24,871 nucleotides of DNA from JAVWPP01 sp036635835 (lineage in GTDB: Bacteria; Bacillota; Clostridia; TANB77; CAG-465), in NCBI GenBank assembly GCA_036635835.1, contig JAVWPP010000015.1, forward strand, positions 1 through 24,871, given 5' to 3'. Made by a program: the position numbers and the translations under genes. The notes below the pieces were generated by a model, which saw only the letters and a list, made by a program, of their open reading frames with translations, ran no database searches and was not told the DNA's origin. Shown one piece after another: positions 6,658 through 13,241 of the stretch; positions within the stretch are counted from its first letter, which is position 1, and every line of letters starts with the position of its first letter.

Positions 6658-8040
6658 ATGAACGACGATATTAACAAACTATGGAACGAAGCTTTAGAAG
6701 TACTAAAAGATGAGCTTTCACCAGTTGCGTTAAAAACATACATAAACGTAATGGAGCCGTATTTACAAGATTCAAACACAATTTGTCTTGTTTCAACATC
6801 AGATTACCATAGAGAAATTTGTAAAAGTAGATATTTAGATTTAATACAAAATACAATTTTATATTTAACTAATAAAAACTATACAATATTATTAAAATCA
6901 AAAGACGAGTCAGAAATTGAAACCACTACAAATCCATCTACAACGCCAGTTTACAGTGATTCAGAGCTTAGAAGCTTTAGTCCAAGAAACGCTTCAGCAG
7001 AATGTTTAAATCCCAAATATACTTTTGAAAATTACATTATTGGTACTAATAATAGATTTGCATACTCTGCAGCACTTTCAATATCTGAGAATCCAGGCAA
7101 GCAGTTTAATCCATTATTCATATATGGAGGAGTTGGACTTGGAAAAACACATTTAATGCAAGCAATGGGACATGCTATGTATCAAACAAATCCAGATATA
7201 AAAATCATGTATGCCACTGGTGAACAGTTTTTCAACGATTTTATATCTTCAATCATGAGTAATAATCATAATCTAAATGATAATAAAAATGAGCTTCTAA
7301 GAAATAAATATAGAGGTGCAGATGTACTACTAATTGATGATATTCAATTTTTAGTAGGAAAAGATAAATGTCAAGAACAGTTTTTCCACACATTTAACGC
7401 GCTTTTTGAAAGTGGTAAACAAATTGTTTTAACCTCAGAAAAGCCACCTAAAGATATTATTATAGACGATAGACTTAAAAGTAGGTTTGAAGTGGGGCTT
7501 GCTGTAGATATACAATCACCAGATTTTGAAACAAGACTTGCTATTTTAAAAAAGAAAGCTCAAGCTGAAAGATACATAGTAGATGATGATATTCTTATAA
7601 AAATTGCAACAAGAGTAAGATCTAACATAAGAGAATTAGAAGGTGTTTTCAATAAACTTGTGGCATATACTGCATTTACAAAGCATGAATTAACATCAGA
7701 TGTAGTAGAAAACATAATAGAATCAATACTTGTAAAGAACACAAGTATCTTAACTAGCAAACTAATAATGCAGGTTGTAGCGAAATTCTACAATGTAAAA
7801 GTAGACGATTTAAAAAGCGGAAAACGTTCTAACAGTGTAGCTTTTCCTAGACAAATAGCTATGTACTTATGTAGAGAATCTGCTAATATGTCTTTTGCAA
7901 ATATAGGCAAAGAATTTGGTGGAAGAGACCATTCTACAGTATTACATGCATATACAAAAGTAAAAGATGAAATAAGTAAAAATCCAGAAACTTATGATCT
8001 TGTGGAAGATATTAAAAAAGCTTTGTCGATTGATAATTAA
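6658..8040 (+). CDS. dnaA: DnaA, chromosomal replication initiator
   Basis: This 460-residue initiator binds DnaA boxes, forms an ATP-dependent filament and opens oriC. Domain I lies at about 1-80, and a short linker (about 82-115) rich in Ser/Thr forms domain II. Domain III is the AAA+ core with Walker A YGGVGLGKTH (about 156-165), Walker B LLIDDIQF (about 224-231) and sensor region LTSEKPP. Domain IV ends with the DNA-binding signature GGRDHSTVLHAY (421-432), which reads TTATCCACA-type boxes. ATG 6658 has AAAGGAGG 6 nt upstream. The gene is flanked on both sides by dense box clusters. No clear terminator follows; dnaN is 852 nt further on. Confidence 0.98.
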   Translation: MNDDINKLWNEALEVLKDELSPVALKTYINVMEPYLQDSNTICLVSTSDYHREICKSRYLDLIQNTILYLTNKNYTILLKSKDESEIETTTNPSTTPVYSDSELRSFSPRNASAECLNPKYTFENYIIGTNNRFAYSAALSISENPGKQFNPLFIYGGVGLGKTHLMQAMGHAMYQTNPDIKIMYATGEQFFNDFISSIMSNNHNLNDNKNELLRNKYRGADVLLIDDIQFLVGKDKCQEQFFHTFNALFESGKQIVLTSEKPPKDIIIDDRLKSRFEVGLAVDIQSPDFETRLAILKKKAQAERYIVDDDILIKIATRVRSNIRELEGVFNKLVAYTAFTKHELTSDVVENIIESILVKNTSILTSKLIMQVVAKFYNVKVDDLKSGKRSNSVAFPRQIAMYLCRESANMSFANIGKEFGGRDHSTVLHAYTKVKDEISKNPETYDLVEDIKKALSIDN

Positions 8041-8087
8041 TTCGTATAAAATGCAAATAATCGATTTTCCATTTTATATGTAAAAAG

Positions 8088-8120
8088 TTATCCACAAAGT
8101 TATCCACATAGTTATCCACA
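8088..8120 (+). promoter_or_regulatory. Three perfect DnaA boxes in tandem at 12-bp period
   Basis: TTATCCACA at 8088-8096, 8100-8108 and 8112-8120, all on the plus strand with 3-nt spacers. Same-orientation boxes at near-helical spacing suit co-operative loading of a DnaA filament directed toward the opening module at 8165-8226. Confidence 0.88.
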
Positions 8121-8195
8121 ATTGGCACACTGAAAAAACATGGATATACCGCCGAATAAAAAAGTTATCCACCGTTTCCACATACCTTATTATTA
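8088..8195 (+). repeat. Origin repeat module, copy 1
   Basis: Copy 1 of a module present again at 8511-8612, offset by about 410-425 bp. Shared order: TTATCCACAAAGTTATCCAC, then ATAG, CACTGAAAAAA, a short variable part, then AAAAAAGTTATCCACCG, TTTCCACATA, one variable base, CTTATTATTA and a TA-rich tail. Copy 1 has one extra box (8112-8120), so it contains three boxes at an exact 12-bp period. Confidence 0.8.
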
Positions 8196-8226
8196 TATAG
8201 TATATATATACTAACTAATACATATA
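8165..8226 (+). other. Candidate opening module 1: box pair, spacer, TTA triplets, TA-rich tract
   Basis: TTATCCACC (8165-8173) directly abuts a two-mismatch box GTTTCCACA (8174-8182). Then TACC (8183-8186), three TTA triplets (8187-8195) and a TA-rich run (TATAGTATATATATACTAAC and on). TTA on this strand is 3'-AAT-5' on the other, which fits the DnaA-trio rule 3'-(G/A)AT-5' in the orientation known from B. subtilis. Whether this copy is used is unknown. Confidence 0.5.
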
Positions 8227-8240
8227 AGAAGGAGCGAAAG

Positions 8241-8306
8241 TTATCCACATGCTTTTGTGGATAACTCAAAAAGTTATCCACCGTTTTAGTTTTCACATGT
8301 GGATAA
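8241..8306. promoter_or_regulatory. DnaA box cluster with an inverted pair
   Basis: Perfect boxes at 8241-8249 (plus), 8256-8264 (minus) and 8298-8306 (minus), plus TTATCCACC at 8274-8282. The first two form an inverted repeat AGTTATCCACA / TGTGGATAACT around a 6-nt centre. Confidence 0.85.
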
Positions 8307-8368
8307 CTTACCCGAAAAACACCTGTTATGCCGAGCATATCACACTTTATAGCTATTATTGCATTAAT

Positions 8369-8386
8369 GTTACAACGCAGTTACAA
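8369..8386 (+). repeat. GTTACAA direct repeat, 11-bp period, in oriC
   Basis: GTTACAA at 8369-8375 and 8380-8386. The same heptamer is repeated at the same 11-bp period upstream of ftsA (17984 and 17995). No known binding site is recognised; a shared regulator is only a guess. Confidence 0.4.
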
Positions 8387-8393
8387 AACGACC

Positions 8394-8421
8394 ACAGAAT
8401 AAAGTAAACCACTTATTCTGT
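8394..8421. repeat. Inverted repeat in oriC unrelated to DnaA boxes
   Basis: ACAGAATAA (8394-8402) and TTATTCTGT (8413-8421) are exact reverse complements with a 10-nt centre. It lies in the roughly 120-bp box-free stretch between the two halves of the array, so it may bind a different origin regulator. Confidence 0.55.
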
Positions 8422-8429
8422 CAACTAAT

Positions 8430-8531
8430 TGTGGATAACTCGGTGGATAACTATGTGGATAACTTGTGGATAAAAAGTTATCCACATAGGGGTGTGGATA
8501 ACTTGCCTAGTTATCCACAAAGTTATCCACA
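8430..8531. promoter_or_regulatory. Core DnaA box array, eight boxes in 102 bp
   Basis: Minus strand: 8430-8438, 8442-8450 (TTATCCACC type), 8454-8462, 8465-8473, 8493-8501. Plus strand: 8478-8486, 8511-8519, 8523-8531. Start-to-start steps are 12, 12, 11, 13, 15, 18 and 12 bp. Boxes on the left point left and boxes on the right point right toward opening module 2. This is the densest cluster in the window. Confidence 0.92.
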
Positions 8532-8612
8532 TAGGAAACACTGAAAAAAGGTTTATTTAAAGCCAAAAAAAAAAGTTATCCACCGTTTCCACATAGCTTA
8601 TTATTATTATTA
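8511..8612 (+). repeat. Origin repeat module, copy 2
   Basis: The second copy of the module described at 8088-8195. It has two boxes at 12-bp spacing, ATAGG, CACTGAAAAAAGG, the AAAAAAGTTATCCACCG segment, TTTCCACATAGC and five TTA triplets (8598-8612), then a longer TA-rich run. The two copies are diverged between the conserved blocks, so the duplication is not recent or only functional blocks are kept. Confidence 0.8.
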
Positions 8613-8645
8613 TATATTATATATATATTTATTATTATATATATA
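8576..8645 (+). other. Candidate opening module 2 (main unwinding element)
   Basis: TTATCCACC (8576-8584) abuts GTTTCCACA (8585-8593). Then TAGC (8594-8597), five TTA triplets (8598-8612) and about 33 bp composed only of A and T (to about 8645). The order box, short spacer with G/C, 3'-AAT-5' trios and AT tract matches the basal unwinding system described for B. subtilis. The longer triplet run and longer AT tract make this the better candidate for the actual opening site. Confidence 0.65.
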
Positions 8646-8682
8646 GAGTATGTAGAAAAAAACAATTTTTCTTAGTTGCAAT

Positions 8683-8800
8683 TGTGGATAACTTTTAAAA
8701 AAGTAAGCTCAAAACCTTTGACAATAAGGGGTACAAGGTTTTAAAAACATGTGGATAACTTTATTTATACATAATCAAATTACATAAAACATGTGGATAA
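8683..8800 (-). promoter_or_regulatory. Three dispersed DnaA boxes before dnaN
   Basis: Perfect boxes on the minus strand at 8683-8691, 8750-8758 and 8792-8800. The last two share the wider context ACATGTGGATAACTT. One lies just after a possible dnaN promoter and one in the loop of a 12-bp inverted repeat, so DnaA may influence dnaN expression. Confidence 0.85.
8718..8746 (+). promoter_or_regulatory. Possible dnaN promoter
   Basis: A perfect TTGACA (8718-8723) is followed after 17 nt by TTAAAA (8741-8746), a poor -10. The -35 sits inside an inverted repeat AAAACCTT (8711-8718) / AAGGTTTT (8735-8742). A DnaA box follows at 8750-8758. Confidence 0.4.
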
Positions 8801-8816
8801 CTTATTTTATGTAATT
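8778..8816. repeat. 12-bp inverted repeat with a DnaA box in its loop
   Basis: AATTACATAAAA (8778-8789) and TTTTATGTAATT (8805-8816) are exact reverse complements. The 15-nt centre holds a perfect DnaA box (8792-8800). It lies in the dnaN leader; no T-run follows, so it is not a typical terminator. Confidence 0.7.
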
Positions 8817-8891
8817 AAAACTCAGGGGAATACAGTAACAACCTAATAGTTGCACAAATTATATAGAAAAAAACAAGAAGGAGACGTAAAA

Positions 8892-10010
8892 ATGAAAATA
8901 GAATGTTATAAACAAAATTTAAACATTGCACTAAATGCAGTAGCAAAAACAGCATCATCTAAATCAACTATGCCAATACTAGATGGAGTTCTTATAGAAG
9001 CAAAAGATGGATATATTAAATTAACTACTAATGATTTAGACATGGGTAGTGAATATAAACTTGTATGCGATGTTATAAGCGAAGGAAAAGTAGTAGTAGA
9101 TTTAAAAATGTTCATGGAAATAGTAAGAAAACTAGAAGGAGATATTTTAGCAATAGAATTAATAAATGATATTTTTATTATTAAATCAAAAGGCAGTATA
9201 TACAAACTAGCAACAATGAATGCAGAAGATTATCCCTTATTACCAGTTTTCAATGTAGATAATAAAATTAAATTGCCACAAAATATATTTAAAGACATGA
9301 TAAGAAAAACAAACTTTGCAGTAAGCATGGATGAAAATAGACCTGTATATACAGGTCAATTAGTAAAAATAGAAAATAACGTATTAACAGTAGTAGCTAT
9401 AGACGGATTTAGATTAGCATTAAAAAAATACCTTTTAGAAAAAGACATTGTAGATTTTAAAGCAATCGTACCAGGAAAAGTTTTAACAGAAATTGTTAAA
9501 TTATTAAGTGATGATGATACAGATGTAGAAATAGGTATAAATAAAAACCAAGCGCTTTTTGAAATTGGCAACTGCACAGTTGTCAGCAGATTAATAGATG
9601 GAGAATTTTTAAATTATTCAGGTATAATACCATCAGACAAAGAAACACGTATTAAAACAAGAACTAAAGATTTGCTAAATGCGTTTGAAAGAGTTGCATT
9701 ATTTTCTAAAGAATCAGCAGATAAAGATAAAAAATCACCAGTAAAAATGGATATTAGCTTAGATGGAATAATACTTTCTTGCAATAGTCAAACTGGAGAT
9801 GCAAAAGAAAATTTATCTTGCGTAACAGAAGGAAAACCTCTAGTTATAGGGTTTAACCCAAGATATATGATCGATGCATTAAAATTTGTTGAAGATGAAG
9901 AAATATATCTAGATTTCACAACTGGAATTTCACCCGCAACTATAAAACCTGTTACAGGCAATGATTTCATATACATGGTATTACCTTTGAAAATCAAACA
10001 AGAAGGCTAA
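8892..10010 (+). CDS. dnaN: DnaN, DNA polymerase III beta sliding clamp
   Basis: This 372-residue clamp subunit forms the dimeric ring that tethers DNA polymerase III and repair factors to DNA. The three-fold clamp layout is visible: MKIECYKQNLNIALNAVAKTASSKSTMPIL at the start of domain 1 (described here in part), VDGEFLNYSGIIPSD-like segment LIDGEFLNYSGIIPS in the middle, and the C-terminal YMVLPLKI. A TTG at 8850 would extend the frame by 14 residues, but ATG 8892 has AGAAGGAG 8 nt upstream and gives the family length. recF begins 5 nt after the stop, with its ribosome site inside dnaN. The upstream gap is the main oriC array. Confidence 0.97.
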   Translation: MKIECYKQNLNIALNAVAKTASSKSTMPILDGVLIEAKDGYIKLTTNDLDMGSEYKLVCDVISEGKVVVDLKMFMEIVRKLEGDILAIELINDIFIIKSKGSIYKLATMNAEDYPLLPVFNVDNKIKLPQNIFKDMIRKTNFAVSMDENRPVYTGQLVKIENNVLTVVAIDGFRLALKKYLLEKDIVDFKAIVPGKVLTEIVKLLSDDDTDVEIGINKNQALFEIGNCTVVSRLIDGEFLNYSGIIPSDKETRIKTRTKDLLNAFERVALFSKESADKDKKSPVKMDISLDGIILSCNSQTGDAKENLSCVTEGKPLVIGFNPRYMIDALKFVEDEEIYLDFTTGISPATIKPVTGNDFIYMVLPLKIKQEG

Positions 10011-10015
10011 AACAT

Positions 10016-11098
10016 ATGGAAATAAAAAGTCTAGAAATAAAAAATTTTAGGAATTACGAAAGTTTAGAAATACAGCTAAATAATAGATTAACCGTTATTT
10101 TTGGAGATAATGCACAAGGAAAAACAAATATTTTAGAAGCAATATATGTTTTAGCAATTGGCAAATCATATAGAACAGAAAAAGAAAATGAAATTATTAA
10201 ATTCAACGAGCAATATTCTAGACTCTTTATGAAATATACAGATGACAACGCAGATAAAGAAAAAACCATTGAATATTATTTAGATAAAAATAATAAAAAA
10301 CAAATAAAGGACAATTCATTTTCTGTTAAACGCATGTCAGATCATATCGGTATAGTCAAATTAGTTGTATTTTCTCCACAAAGTATGGATATAGTAAAAG
10401 GTGCTCCGTCTAAGCGTAGAAAGTATTTAGATATATTATTATCTCAAATTTCCAAAACATATTTATATAATTTGCAGCAGTATAATAAATATTTAAAAAT
10501 AAAAAACTCAATGCTTAAACAGGAAAAAAAAGATATAGATCTAACGTATCTAGATATAATAGATGAACAATTAGCTAAATATTCTTTTTGCATTATTACT
10601 GAAAGAAAAAGAGTGGTAGATGACATAAAACAGCATTCTGAAAAAATTCATCAAAAATTGACTTGTAAAAAAGAAAAAATTGATATAGAATATAAATCAG
10701 ATTTTAGTAACATGAAATCGGAACAGATATTAAGCGTTTTTAAGAATACGAGAAAAAATGATATCTTTAGAAAAATATCAACAAAAGGTATTCAAAAAGA
10801 TGATTTGGATATAAAAATAAATGAGCTAAATGTGGATACATATGGCTCCCAAGGACAAAATAGAACAGCTCTATTAACACTTAAATTAGCAGAATTTGAA
10901 GTATTAATTGATGCAAAAGAAGATAAGCCTATTTTATTGCTAGATGATGTTTTATCTGAATTAGATAACGAAAGAATAAATTATTTATTGCAATATGTTT
11001 CTAAATATCAAACAATAATTACAACGACAGATATAGCAATATTAAAAAACATAGAAGCATCATTTATCAAAATAGAGAATGGAAAAAAAGTAAAATAA
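10016..11098 (+). CDS. recF: RecF, recombination mediator ATPase
   Basis: This 360-residue SMC-like ATPase helps load RecA at gaps (RecFOR pathway). It shows Walker A GDNAQGKTN (30-38), the ABC-type signature area YGSQGQNRTALLTLKLAE, and Walker B ILLLDDVLSELD. The gene starts 5 nt after dnaN with AGAAGG in the dnaN 3' end. The small S4-domain gene (yaaA/rlbA) often found between dnaN and recF in Bacillota is absent. gyrB follows after 15 nt with its own ribosome site, so dnaN-recF-gyrB is probably one transcription unit. Confidence 0.96.
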   Translation: MEIKSLEIKNFRNYESLEIQLNNRLTVIFGDNAQGKTNILEAIYVLAIGKSYRTEKENEIIKFNEQYSRLFMKYTDDNADKEKTIEYYLDKNNKKQIKDNSFSVKRMSDHIGIVKLVVFSPQSMDIVKGAPSKRRKYLDILLSQISKTYLYNLQQYNKYLKIKNSMLKQEKKDIDLTYLDIIDEQLAKYSFCIITERKRVVDDIKQHSEKIHQKLTCKKEKIDIEYKSDFSNMKSEQILSVFKNTRKNDIFRKISTKGIQKDDLDIKINELNVDTYGSQGQNRTALLTLKLAEFEVLIDAKEDKPILLLDDVLSELDNERINYLLQYVSKYQTIITTTDIAILKNIEASFIKIENGKKVK

Positions 11099-11113
11099 AA
11101 AGGAGTGTTTTAA

Positions 11114-13027
11114 GTGTCAGAATATAACGAAAACCAGATTCAAGTATTAGAAGGACTTGAAGCTGTAAGAAAAAGACCGGGAATGTACATAGGCAGTGTA
11201 TCTGAAAGAGGATTACATCACTTAGTATATGAAATAGTAGATAACGCAGTAGATGAAGCTTTAGCAGGATACTGCAATGAAATAAATGTTGAAATATTAC
11301 CAGAAAACATAATCACAGTAAAAGACAATGGTAGAGGAATACCACTTGGAATACATCCAAAAATGAAAATACCAGCAATAGAAGTAGTATATACAATACT
11401 TCATGCTGGTGGAAAATTTGGTGGAGATGGTTACAAAGTTTCTGGTGGACTTCATGGAGTTGGTGCATCAGTAGTTAATGCGCTATCTGAAAGATTAACA
11501 GTGCAAGCTTCAAATGGTGATGGAACACATGAAATGACATTTGAAAGAGGAAAAGTATCTGAAAAATTACATAGAATTTCAGACGATAACACAAGAGGAA
11601 CTAAAGTATTTTTCAAACCAGATTCAGAAATTTTTGAAACAACTGAGTTTAATTTTGAAACATTAGTTAACAGATTAAGAGAAATGGCTTTTTTAAATAA
11701 AGGACTTATTATAACTTTAACAGACAGAAGAAACCCAGAAATACAAGAAGTCAAATTTCATTATGAAGGCGGAATAAGTTCATTTATTGAATACATAAAT
11801 AAATCAAAAGAACCTTTACATAAAGATGTTATTTATTTGGAAAGCAAAGGAAAAGTAGAAGTAGAAGTTGCTTTTCAGTATACAACAGCTTATTCAGAAA
11901 ATATTCATACTTTTGTAAATAATATTAACACAATTGAAGGTGGAACTCATTTAGAAGGCTTCAAAAGAGGCTTAACAAAAGCGTTTAACGATTATGCAAG
12001 AAAGTTTAAATTTTTAAAAGAAAAAGATGTTAATTTGCAAGGTGATGATATTAGAGAAGGAATAACTGCAATTGTAAGTGTTAGAGTTGCAGATCCTCAG
12101 TTTGAAGGACAAACTAAAACTAAGCTTGGTAATAGTGAAGTTGTAGGTATTGTTAATGGATTAATGACAGAAAAATTATATGCGTTTTTAGAAGAAAATC
12201 CGCAAATTGCAAAAGCTATACTAGAAAAATGTCAAAGTGCAGCAAGAGCAAGAGAAGCAGCTAGAAAAGCTAGAGAAACAGTAAGAAGAAAAAATGTATT
12301 AGAATCAACTACACTTCCAGGTAAATTAGCAGACTGTAGTGAAAAAGATGCATCTAAATGCGAAATATACCTAGTAGAAGGAGACTCTGCAGGAGGTAGT
12401 GCAAAGCAAGGAAGAGATAGAAAATTCCAAGCTATACTGCCAATGTGGGGGAAAATGCTTAATGTTGAAAAAACAAGACCAGATAAAATTTATGGTAATG
12501 AAAAGTTAAGCCCAGTAATTACAGCAATAGGTGCAAGCATAGGAAATGACTTTAATATTGAAAAATTAAGATATCACAAAATAATACTTATGGCAGATGC
12601 CGATGTAGATGGTGCACATATTAGAACACTATTATTAACATTTTTCTTTAGATATATGAGACCACTTGTTGAACAAGGCCATATATATATAGCACAACCA
12701 CCTCTTTTTAAATTATATAAAAAAGGAATGGAAGATGTCTATTGCTACAATGAAGCAGATTACGACATAAAAATGAAAGAATTATGCGATAAGGGAATAG
12801 CTAAAGAATCTATAAAAATTCAAAGATACAAAGGACTTGGAGAAATGAATGCAGAGCAGTTATGGGAAACAACTATGAATCCTGAAACTAGAATCTTATT
12901 AAAAGTAAATTTAGAAGATGCAGCTATTGCAGATCAAATGTTTACTATATTAATGGGTGAAGATGTTGAACCAAGAAGAGAATTTATTGAGAAAAACGCG
13001 AAATACGTAAATAATCTTGATATATAA
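11114..13027 (+). CDS. gyrB: GyrB, DNA gyrase subunit B
   Basis: This 637-residue ATPase subunit of gyrase is partner of GyrA in introducing negative supercoils. The N-terminal GHKL ATPase has RPGMYIGS, EIVDNAVDEALAG, DNGRGIP and GGLHGVGASVVNAL. The transducer domain contains QTKTKLGN. TOPRIM has EGDSAGGSAKQGRDR and DADVDGAHIRTLL, and the C-terminal tail has QRYKGLGEMN. The segment after TOPRIM reads LPMWGKMLNVEKTR; many GyrB proteins have LRGK here. The start is GTG 11114 with AAAGGAG 9-10 nt upstream. gyrA is not downstream, as it usually is in B. subtilis. No clear terminator follows; a strong promoter for infC begins 29 nt after the stop. Confidence 0.97.
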   Translation: MSEYNENQIQVLEGLEAVRKRPGMYIGSVSERGLHHLVYEIVDNAVDEALAGYCNEINVEILPENIITVKDNGRGIPLGIHPKMKIPAIEVVYTILHAGGKFGGDGYKVSGGLHGVGASVVNALSERLTVQASNGDGTHEMTFERGKVSEKLHRISDDNTRGTKVFFKPDSEIFETTEFNFETLVNRLREMAFLNKGLIITLTDRRNPEIQEVKFHYEGGISSFIEYINKSKEPLHKDVIYLESKGKVEVEVAFQYTTAYSENIHTFVNNINTIEGGTHLEGFKRGLTKAFNDYARKFKFLKEKDVNLQGDDIREGITAIVSVRVADPQFEGQTKTKLGNSEVVGIVNGLMTEKLYAFLEENPQIAKAILEKCQSAARAREAARKARETVRRKNVLESTTLPGKLADCSEKDASKCEIYLVEGDSAGGSAKQGRDRKFQAILPMWGKMLNVEKTRPDKIYGNEKLSPVITAIGASIGNDFNIEKLRYHKIILMADADVDGAHIRTLLLTFFFRYMRPLVEQGHIYIAQPPLFKLYKKGMEDVYCYNEADYDIKMKELCDKGIAKESIKIQRYKGLGEMNAEQLWETTMNPETRILLKVNLEDAAIADQMFTILMGEDVEPRREFIEKNAKYVNNLDI

Positions 13028-13055
13028 AAAAGTTATGTAAAATAATTAAAAGTTG

Positions 13056-13084
13056 TTGACAAGTAATAAAATTAATGATATAAT
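13056..13084 (+). promoter_or_regulatory. Consensus sigma-A promoter for infC-rpmI-rplT-efp
   Basis: TTGACA (13056-13061), 17-nt spacer, TATAAT (13079-13084): both hexamers are perfect. The predicted start is near 13091, or slightly upstream, at the beginning of a structured leader. Confidence 0.9.
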
Positions 13085-13085
13085 A

Positions 13086-13195
13086 AGACCTGTAAGTAGG
13101 AGTTTTCTTCTCACCTTGCAGGTTTTGTCTTTGCATGGGTTATACAATATTTAAAATATAAGTAGGTAACTATATATATTGATTTGTATTTTGAG
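13086..13195 (+). ncRNA. L20-type ribosomal protein leader of the infC operon
   Basis: The leader begins with an 8-bp helix CCTGTAAG (13089-13096) / CTTGCAGG (13115-13122, one G-U pair), extended by AGAC / GTCT, with a short inner GAG/CTC hairpin. It lies between the infC promoter and an intrinsic terminator. In Bacillota, infC-rpmI-rplT leaders of this kind bind L20 and attenuate transcription. Family assignment is by position and layout, not by alignment. Confidence 0.6.
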
Positions 13196-13221
13196 AAGAT
13201 TGCTGCACGCAATCTTTTTTT
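13196..13221 (+). terminator. Intrinsic terminator (attenuator) in the infC leader
   Basis: AAGATTGC (13196-13203), loop TGCAC, GCAATCTT (13209-13216), then T to 13221. It ends 8 nt before the infC ribosome site, the standard position for an attenuator. Confidence 0.85.
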
Positions 13222-13241
13222 ATATTTTGGAGGTGTTTTAT

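Larger units (their letters stand above)
8086..8816. other. oriC: oriC, downstream half (dnaA-dnaN intergenic region)
   Basis: This gene-free region holds 16 perfect TTATCCACA boxes by my count. Plus strand: 8088, 8100, 8112, 8241, 8478, 8511, 8523. Minus strand: 8256, 8298, 8430, 8454, 8465, 8493, 8683, 8750, 8792. Four TTATCCACC boxes are at 8165, 8274, 8442 (minus) and 8576. Two TA-rich tracts (about 8187-8226 and 8598-8645) each follow a box pair and TTA triplets, as expected for a DNA unwinding element. The bases just after dnaA (8041-8085) hold only an imperfect 9-bp inverted repeat (8045-8053 with 8070-8078). Together with the boxes upstream of dnaA this makes a bipartite origin of the B. 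subtilis type. Confidence 0.92.

Noticed and set aside
8249..8407. A 52-codon open frame in oriC starting ATG 8249 with GAAGGAG upstream
   Set aside because: The ribosome-like site is 14 nt away, the frame is made largely of DnaA boxes (repeated W-I-T translations), and no family is recognised; it is explained by the box array.
8160..8600. CRISPR-like array suggested by the many short repeats in oriC
   Set aside because: Repeats are 9-15 bp, occur in both orientations, have 2-4 nt to irregular spacers, and match DnaA boxes; no cas gene is near.
8850..8891. TTG 8850 as the dnaN start
   Set aside because: ATG 8892 has AGAAGGAG and begins exactly at the conserved clamp N-terminus.
10830..10838. 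DnaA-box-like TGTGGATAC in recF
   Set aside because: A single one-mismatch site inside coding sequence, expected by chance.
13179..13241. TTG 13179 as the infC start
   Set aside because: It lies before the attenuator hairpin and before the only good ribosome site, and adds 21 residues not typical of IF-3.
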